Assembly: GCA_035582835.1 (NCBI GenBank)
Contig: JAYKAV010002662.1
Coordinates: forward strand, 1,562,902-1,626,901
Source: Phoebastria nigripes
Lineage: Eukaryota > Chordata > Aves > Procellariiformes > Diomedeidae
Direction: 5' to 3'
Length of the DNA: 64,000 nucleotides
Shown: positions 57,301 to 64,000 of the stretch, piece by piece
Numbering within the stretch: position 1 is the stretch's first letter
How the letters are laid out: every line of letters starts with the position of its first letter
Notes under the pieces: generated by a model
Told to the model about the DNA's origin: nothing
What the model saw: the letters and a program-made list of their open reading frames with translations, nothing else
Databases searched by the model: none
Program-made: the position numbers and the translations under genes

Positions 57301-59185
57301 CACCTACTACCAAGCCTAATTCAAGTGTTGCCATCACCTCCCTCCACGGGGTCTACGAGGAAGCAGGAACCAGTCTGCCAGCCTGGGGTAGCAAACAGCC
57401 ACTTTGATCTCTGCAGCAAAGGTGCCCCACTGACGATACGTGTAGGCAGCCTGAATGTGACCCGAGTTCATCTATCACCAACCTCTCTTGATAAGCCGTG
57501 TCTGGGATAGGGAAGTGTTATCGCCCTGTTTATACTTGACGGAGATCACACGGAAAGGCGGGCAAAGCCATCCTACACGTCTCTCCAGCTCCCTACCACC
57601 CTTGTGTTGCACCAGGTGGGTTCAGTCCCGCTCTGTTCCCCTTTGCAGTTTAATCTGGGGTTGCATATCAGTGACTTTTCCCTGCCAAGATGATGGAAAT
57701 ATTCTGCTTTGAGGCTCAGCCTACTATTTCTTCACAATCTTTTCTAGTGAGAATATTTATTAATATGCCACCACTGCCTCTATTGTATTTTGGAGTGGGG
57801 AGACGGATGTTGTGTTTTAATTTTCAGTTAGACATGAAGAATCAGCATGAAAAGCTTCAAACTTTTCATCTTTGATGTCAGAGGAGCACAGAGGGGTGTT
57901 TTTCAGAGCCAGGCTGGCTAGGAGCCTTGGGAATATATGAAGCTATTTCACTCCTCAGCCAAGCAACTTTCAGATATTAACAAGAATTTCTTTACCAGAT
58001 CTTAAACTATGTTTTCCATCTGACCTCTAACTCTAAAGAAAACTGCACATTTATTTTTAGTTTTTAAATTTCAGCTTCTTAAGGACTCTGCTCAGTAGGA
58101 TGTGCAATGTAGAAATAGCTTGCACAGCTTCTAATATGCCAGTGTTATATGCAATGTTTTAGGGGCCTTCTTTTATTTAATGACAAAATAGGGTTCAATC
58201 TGCAGCTGTAGTCACATTTATGATGCTCATTTGCACCCTGCTACAGCAGCAGAGCNTGGTTGCTGATCTGTTAACGTGGTACTGGCAATTTGGATGATTT
58301 CTGTGCTTTTATTGCTTTTTTTGTGCTTCCCAAGATCTTGGGAACTTTATGTTTTATTGATGATTTTTTTGCCTTTCTGGTTGTGGAGGAAAGCTCACTA
58401 ACCTCGCAGGGAGTGATCTGCAGACTCAAAAACCAGAAGGCAAGAAGAGAACTTAAAAGTTGATTATTCTCCTTGCAAGCCTTGTGATTCTTAAGTCAAT
58501 CTTTTCCTTTCAGGGGGGCTCATGAGGCTGAGATCTGACCCAACCGCAGGTGGGGTTTGCTTTCAGTGAAGAAGATATAAGGCATAAACTGAATACCTGT
58601 GAAGGGGTGATCTACTCCCAGCTCTCCCAGCCACACTGCCGTGGCTCATTATGGACTTGATGGTATCTGCCTTGTAAGTTACTAAACCCATTTTGTTCAT
58701 TTTGCAACACATCAATTTTACGGCTGAGGTTGAAGTATTTACTCGTCCTTGGGGTTTGCAGTTGTTGAGATACAGGATGGAAAAGCTTGCATGTAAAATG
58801 TGGCCGAACTCTGCTATCCATTCAATGGAGAGTCAATAGTTCAGGAGTTAATTCATGAGAAGAAGGGAGTAAAAACACACCAAGGTCAGGATCTCATGAC
58901 CCACAGTCTGTCTATAACTCTATCTGAAAGACCTTGTAATAGATAGGTATGTGGCTTGGAAAATGCATAATATTGTAGTTAAGCAAGGCATTTCACAAGT
59001 TTTGTAACATCACACTACTGGCAGACTTTGTCGAGTGCATAACATATTCAGATCAGAGTTCTCTGTGGGATGGAAAACATTAGGGTGATGAAGGTTTTAA
59101 ATCTCATGACACACAAATTGATATGCCAAAAAAATATTTACAAGCTGATGAGTGTCCCATAAACTCCCTCCAAAGATTTTTCTCT
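54383..59185. other. Non-coding stretch, mostly unique sequence
   Basis: No gene is supported in 4.8 kb. The minus-strand frame 55474-55932 starts at TTG with an acidic/basic run (SKSKSSPAEEEEPKTKK) followed by a donor-like AAAGGTGAAGT, but no acceptor or partner exon is seen. One N at 58256. No confident repeats. Confidence 0.55.
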
Positions 59186-59189
59186 TCAG

Positions 59190-59232
59190 GCGCTAAAGGA
59201 GCTGTGCTGATTTACACCAGAGCTCTGGTCCT
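59190..59232. mobile_element. MITE-like half element
   Basis: GGAGCTGTGCTGATTTACAC followed by CAGAGCTCTGGTCC matches one arm of the palindromic sauropsid MITE-like family (ggagctacgctgatttacac, cagctgaggatctggcc). The opposite arm is not clear upstream. Confidence 0.5.
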
Positions 59233-60075
59233 CTCTGTACCATCTCCCAGCAGCCAGGAAATGCCAAGCCCAGGTAGTCCCTCCCCGTTACCCACTTGCT
59301 GTTCCTCCTCACAGCACCGCGAGATTTGTGTAGTGTCAGCACTGACAGCCAATTTCCTGGCTTTCCGTCAGTTCATCGCTGGTGTGATGCAGATAAGGTT
59401 CAGGTTTCCAGCTCTGCAAATCTCAGGGTGCGGGAGGCCCACCTTGAAGTATGATTTCAAGGCATCCTCCTTTCTGCTTTGCCTTTAAAATACCAAACTG
59501 CTTAGTCCCAGAGGGAAGGGTGCAGAAAGCCACCCCCTCTCTAGTGAAACATGGACCTGGTGAAGCATGAGAGCAAAGTTAAGCTCATCAGGGCTCATGG
59601 GCTGCGTGCTTTCCATCTGTCCAGCTGGCCCTGGCGACCAGAGCTTGGGATCCCATGCACTGACCTTGCTCCAGGCCATCGCATGAGAGCTGGAAGGGGC
59701 TTGACATGGTCTAGGAGCTGGAGCGCCTTTGCAGGCTTGAAGCTTTGCAGTGTGGAGAGTGGGTTTGATCTTTAAAGGCTGCGGTGATGGCGTCCAAGGG
59801 GTTGGTGGCATGGTCACACTTGGCCAGATGCTCTCTGCTATCTGCACCAAAGCCATTCTCCTAAGTGGACACGGGAGATGACCTAGCTTGAAAAAAGAAA
59901 GGGAGGGGAAGAGAGACAGGATTTCCTAAATCTGGACAAGGTCCCTGAATGAGATAGCAGCACAGGCTGCCGTGGCAGGGGGAGGTGGCAGGGAGCAGGG
60001 ATAGCCACCACAGAGGGATGGGAAGGAGGGCTGCTCTCAGCCACTGCTGCCTCAAGCACTTGTCTCATGATTCCC
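59233..60075. other. Non-coding stretch, nothing recognised
   Basis: Overlapping frames such as 59485-59856 (minus, 123 codons) lack any recognisable domain. Confidence 0.65.
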
Positions 60076-60079
60076 GAGG

Positions 60080-60180
60080 CTGCTGCCAGCTTCTTGTGTG
60101 TATAGGGTAAAATCACTGACTTTCTGTTCCTCATGTGCAAAATGAGACTCTTCATACTTCCCTTCAGACGTGTCCTCTTT
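60080..60180 (+). repeat. MIR-type SINE remnant, forward orientation
   Basis: GCTGCCAGCTTCTTGTGTGT, GGGTAAAATCACTGACTTTC, TGTTCCTCATGTGCAAAATG and AGACTCTTCATACTTCCC follow MIR order (ctgccacttacttgtgtgacc, gggcaagtcacttaactttc, tgcctcagtttcctcatctgtaaaatg, aggataataatacttcc), with a small deletion in the gcctcagtt part. Confidence 0.65.
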
Positions 60181-62345
60181 GTTTACAGCATGGGACAGTT
60201 GTGACGGAGCGTGTCTCTTGTTGCATGCAAGTGCACAGCTCCAAGCTCTGCAAGCTTCGTTCGGGACCTGGAGGTGTTGCTGGAGTATTAATTCAGAGGC
60301 ATATTTGCACCCCAGCCCTCAAGGTAGCCTTTGCCCATGGAGGGCCCCCTCCTCTCTCACTTGCAGGTTTTTCTTGCAGCAATTTGAAAAATAAGGGGCA
60401 GGAGGAGGGAGGGAGAAAGCATTAATGGAACAAATGCTCCAAACACAGTTCCAAAAACATTTCCATCTTCCGGCAGAATAGCAGCTGCGGCATGTCCAAC
60501 GCTGTGTTCAGCGTAATGGTCACCAGCTGTGAGGAACCGTTTTTTTATTGACCAGAGCATTTCCTCAGGGCTGCAATAGATACCGAACACCTCCAGCTCC
60601 AAGTTTCGCAGGTGCCCGGAGCTGGCTGTGCCTTCAATCGATGGGTTTGCCAAGGAACTCCTGAGGCTGAATTTCCCCCACACCATCCCCCTCCCCGCGC
60701 TGCCCTCCAGCCTCCAAACAGCAGCAATCTCGCTCGGGATGGGAGAGTCAGCGCTCAGCTCTCCTTGCCCATGCTCCTTAAAGCCCAATGCACACCAGTC
60801 CTAAAGCCACGGTAATTAAAGGACATTTAAAGAGGTAATACCAAAAATAAATCACATAGTAAGAATAATTAAAAAATAATAAAAGCTAAGACTTTTATTT
60901 CAGGAAGATTTTTTGAGGAGGGGGGCTGGATATAATCTTTTTGAGTGCTCTATTATAAGCTCTGAGTTATAAATAAATCCATATTTTAACATCTGGGATT
61001 CATAACATCTTGCTGACAGTCAAATCTCATAAAAGATGTGGTGAGTTCTACAGATGTGGGAAACCTCATTCAATGAGCTGCATAACAAAGGAAATCTAGT
61101 TCTTTTTCATTATTTATTGTTAACTCTGTGTCTCTCTGGCGACCGGTAAAAGTGGCTGGTTACAACGAGCCCGGCTCCAGAGAGGAAGCAGAGCTGCAGG
61201 GTCACCCGTGCTTAAATGCACCCTTGCTCAGAAACCCACAGCAGCATCATTGCCTTAAAAACAGGGGTGAAACGAGTACTCTGTACATCATGGGCTGCCT
61301 GCAGAGTATAGGATTTCAATCCCGCCCTGTTGCTCAAGGCTGGCTGTTCATGCAATAACAAGCAGTCCTTGCTTGGGGAAGCTTACAAATAGTGGGGGAC
61401 AAGAAGGAAAGCACTGCCCGGGGCATCAAGAAACACTAGGCTAAGGGATGTGCCTNAGATTTGCATGAATGTCTCTTCAATCCCAGCATGGCATTTTAGC
61501 AAGGTGAAAGAGGGGGAAGGAAGGGAAGAGAAAGGGCAGGACACCCCATCTCTCCATCTCACAAACCCTCATGAGCCACCACGACTCCTCAGCGAGGATG
61601 TAACTAATCGAGGCTACAGCCCTGACTAACATTTTACAATTAGCTGTTTTACTTTCCCAAAGAAAGGAGGGGAAAGTATTGAAGTATTTTCTAGCAAAAC
61701 TTAATAACAGCAGCCATATTACCACAAACTAGACCCAACACTTGTCCTGTCACAGGCGTTACAGCAAACTGGAATCTCCTTTCTACTGGGTAAACCCAAG
61801 GAAAGTAAACAGTTTATTATGGTCGCGTTTAATTTGGGCTTATACAAAGTTGGAGCACTGAAGCCTGTGTTTAATGCGTTTGTGGTGGTTGGGATTTTTT
61901 TTCCTCCCCAAATAGCTTACCATTGATTTTCCTCTTAACAAGTGCTCTTGTTCAGACAGTCTGTCTCACTCTCAGTGTTCAGACTAAGAGGTTGTAATCT
62001 TCCCATCGGTGATATCTGAATCCTCTAGCCATGGGCATGGTTATGTTTTCACTAGAAGAGGAATATGACCTACTAATCAATAAAGATGAAGTGGGCTAGT
62101 AGAGCCGTGACAAAGACATGGTTATTTTGCACAGTCCTGGAGAAACAGGCAGGTGCAACAGGCATGAGAGGAAACAGCATCTCAACAGCATTGTCCTCAA
62201 CCATGGGTTTTCTGCATCCGACGGAAACAGGTGATGTAAAAACAGGTCATGCAAAGACCTGCTGTCAATCCTTGAATGATCAGTCTGCTATTTCGTTGGG
62301 ACCCATGCAGTACAGGTGCCGAGCCACATGAGAGAGGAGACCAAA
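60181..62345. other. Non-coding stretch, nothing recognised
   Basis: AT-rich between 60820 and 61110 with an AATAAAAG/CTTTTATT mini-palindrome near 60880-60900. Frames are short. One N at 61456. Confidence 0.65.
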
Positions 62346-62349
62346 ACGC

Positions 62350-62490
62350 TCCCCTTGGTGCCAAATCTCAAAGCACTGTATGGTGGAGAACAGAATTGTC
62401 TGTATTTGACAAAGGGGGAAACTGAGGCACACAAAGGCAGTGGGTTTTGTTTGTGAGCCTGCAGGAAATGGGAGACAAGGCTGGATAACA
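62350..62490 (-). repeat. MIR-type SINE remnant, reverse orientation
   Basis: AAATCTCAAAGCACTGTATG, TTGTCTGTATTTGACAAAGG and GGGAAACTGAGGCACACAAA are the 3'-to-middle landmarks of reverse-complement MIR (ctcaaagcgcttt, ccattttacagatgg, ggaaactgaggcacagag). The far side (AGCCTGCAGGAAATGGGAGA CAAGG) is decayed. Confidence 0.75.
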
Positions 62491-64000
62491 GAAAATAGGC
62501 TTTGCGAGTTTAGTGAGTCCAGCCCAGCTGGCTGCGTTGCGTGACTTACACTAAGAGGCTGGCAGGACTCTAGAGCTGAGCTAAAGCACTGGAACTATGA
62601 ATTTCCAAGCTTTCAAATATTTGGATAGCCTATAAATATAATTTTAAGCTCCTAATTCCTCCCTGTCAAACAGTGTAATTTTTTTTTCTTCTTTTTGGTT
62701 TCAACCTTCCTTCTTTTTTGGTTTTGCTAAAGCAGTCTCAGCTCTGACATCATCCGAGAATTTCATTTAACAAAATGTTTTGAATCATTTGTGCCGGTTC
62801 TGGCGACTCTGCCAATGGAAACATCCCCTGCAGCAATCAATTTTAAATCTTGAATGTGCATTTTTTTCTCCCCTCCTCTAGTTACATTCAGAGCAAACCC
62901 CTTCCCTTGACTCCTGGCCAACTGTCCCAGAGGAAAGGGTCGCTCTGGGATGCCAGGAGAACATGGCTTGCATGTCCAGGGAGAGCCCATCTGGAGACAG
63001 GGCAGCTTCCTTGCATGTCTCTGTCCCCTATCAGTTCCCCTGGGTGGGTAAGAGGAAGAGGAGGATGGGCTAAGGGAACTTATGCCATGTGCCTGGGACT
63101 TTGAACATGGTGCGGTGGCTGCATCACCAAAGCAATGGTGAAGCTCACCAACTGGTAAAGGGAGAGGACACTGCTGGGAATGAAAGCTGTGACCAAACCA
63201 CACTCTATACGTACCAATATTTTTTTTTACTATATGATAGTGTTGCACCTCCTGCTACCCTACATTGCTTCAGAAATTGATGTCCTTGTATCAGGTTCTC
63301 CTTCACCCTCTTTTTAATGGTTGCATGGAAATAGGAACATCATGTCCTGAAGCCAAAAAAGGCAGAGATGCAAGGATCCTAGCCCTTGAAGTCACATTTA
63401 ATACTCAACAGCCTTCAGACATCAAAAATAAGCAAACAAACAAGGTAGCCCTCACATACCCCTGAGGCACTATTGCCAGATGTCCTCCTTGTCATGACAT
63501 GCAAGCACATGGATAACAGTAGCTGGTGCTTGAGGTTGCCTTTAGGAAGCAGGAATGTCCTTTGCAAATACTTGATCCTTAACAATGTGTCTCTCACCTA
63601 CCAAACCCAAAGGACATGCATTAAGACCCTCTTCAAAAGAATCAGGACTGAGGGAATGAAGTTACAGGCTATTTCCAAACAAAGTGGTCCCTGAGTCCCC
63701 CGCGCACTGGAATCACCCCACGAAAACACACTGAGACGCCTCTCTTCCAACAGCAAAAGAGCCTCCAGAAGGGGAGGCGTATGAGATTTTATGGCACTAT
63801 TATGGCTCTGTTGAAACTATTTGAAGCAAATGCAAACACACTCAGGCTTATAATAAGAGGGTGTAATAGATAGTAAGTGCAAATGACTCATTCACCGAGA
63901 TTTTCCAGGATTAGACGGCAGCAGAAGGGCAACGGCTGTGTAAAAAGGACTTAAAAAAATAATCTTCTAATAAGATTTTAATAAACCTGTTAGTAAATTA
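62491..64000. other. Non-coding stretch to the window end
   Basis: The 161-codon minus frame 62763-63248 has no known domain. T-rich tracts at 62678-62735 and a few CAAA units near 63430-63441 are simple sequence. No gene or transposon recognised. Confidence 0.6.

Noticed and set aside
1..64000. Endogenous retrovirus or LTR element
   Set aside because: No LTR pairs, primer-binding site, or gag, pol or env motifs were recognised on either strand.

Overview
The window looks like non-coding DNA from a land vertebrate. I could support no protein-coding gene, rRNA, tRNA, CRISPR array or prokaryotic operon. The open frames are short, overlap on both strands, often begin at GTG or TTG, and encode no family I recognise. 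AT-rich intergenic or intronic sequence alternates with old, strongly decayed interspersed repeats. About 37 isolated single Ns point to a draft assembly.

The repeat types suggest the organism. There are about thirteen MIR-type (CORE-SINE) remnants, one long decayed CR1-type LINE on the + strand (about 52900-54382), and several palindromic MITE-like elements. I associate these palindromes, which have ends like GGGCTTGTCT, GGGCCAAATC or GGGCTTGATC, with turtle and crocodilian genomes. I saw no primate or rodent SINE and no L1-like sequence. The best guess is a non-avian sauropsid, a crocodilian or turtle. This rests on recalled repeat consensus sequences and was not tested by a search.

Layout. 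1-10 kb: unique sequence with a (TG)n run and one MIR. 10-15 kb: a MIR, a triple G-run, a strong splice-acceptor-like tract followed by overlapping open frames, and a second MIR. 15-22 kb: two abutting MITE-like palindromes, a possible tRNA-derived repeat, a candidate conserved block, an A/T inverted repeat, two MIRs and another palindromic MITE. 22-30 kb: three MIRs, MITE fragments and one candidate exon. 30-38 kb: mostly unique sequence, one MIR, two candidate regulatory blocks at 34.9-35.8 kb (one with four TEAD-type CATTCC cores) and microsatellites. 38-48 kb: a candidate terminal exon, a purine-rich minisatellite, a local pair of diverged repeats, two MIRs in opposite orientation and a palindrome. 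48-54.4 kb: a TAAT/ATTA palindrome, a perfect 15-bp-stem hairpin and the CR1 remnant. 54.4-64 kb: mostly unique sequence with one MITE fragment and two MIRs.

With no genes there is no pathway to describe. If the DNA has a function, it is most likely as distal regulatory sequence or a large intron of a neighbouring gene outside the window. I found no undescribed system. The items most worth checking are the TEAD-motif block, the local repeat pair, the abutting MITEs, the perfect hairpin and three candidate exons that directly follow strong acceptor-like tracts.
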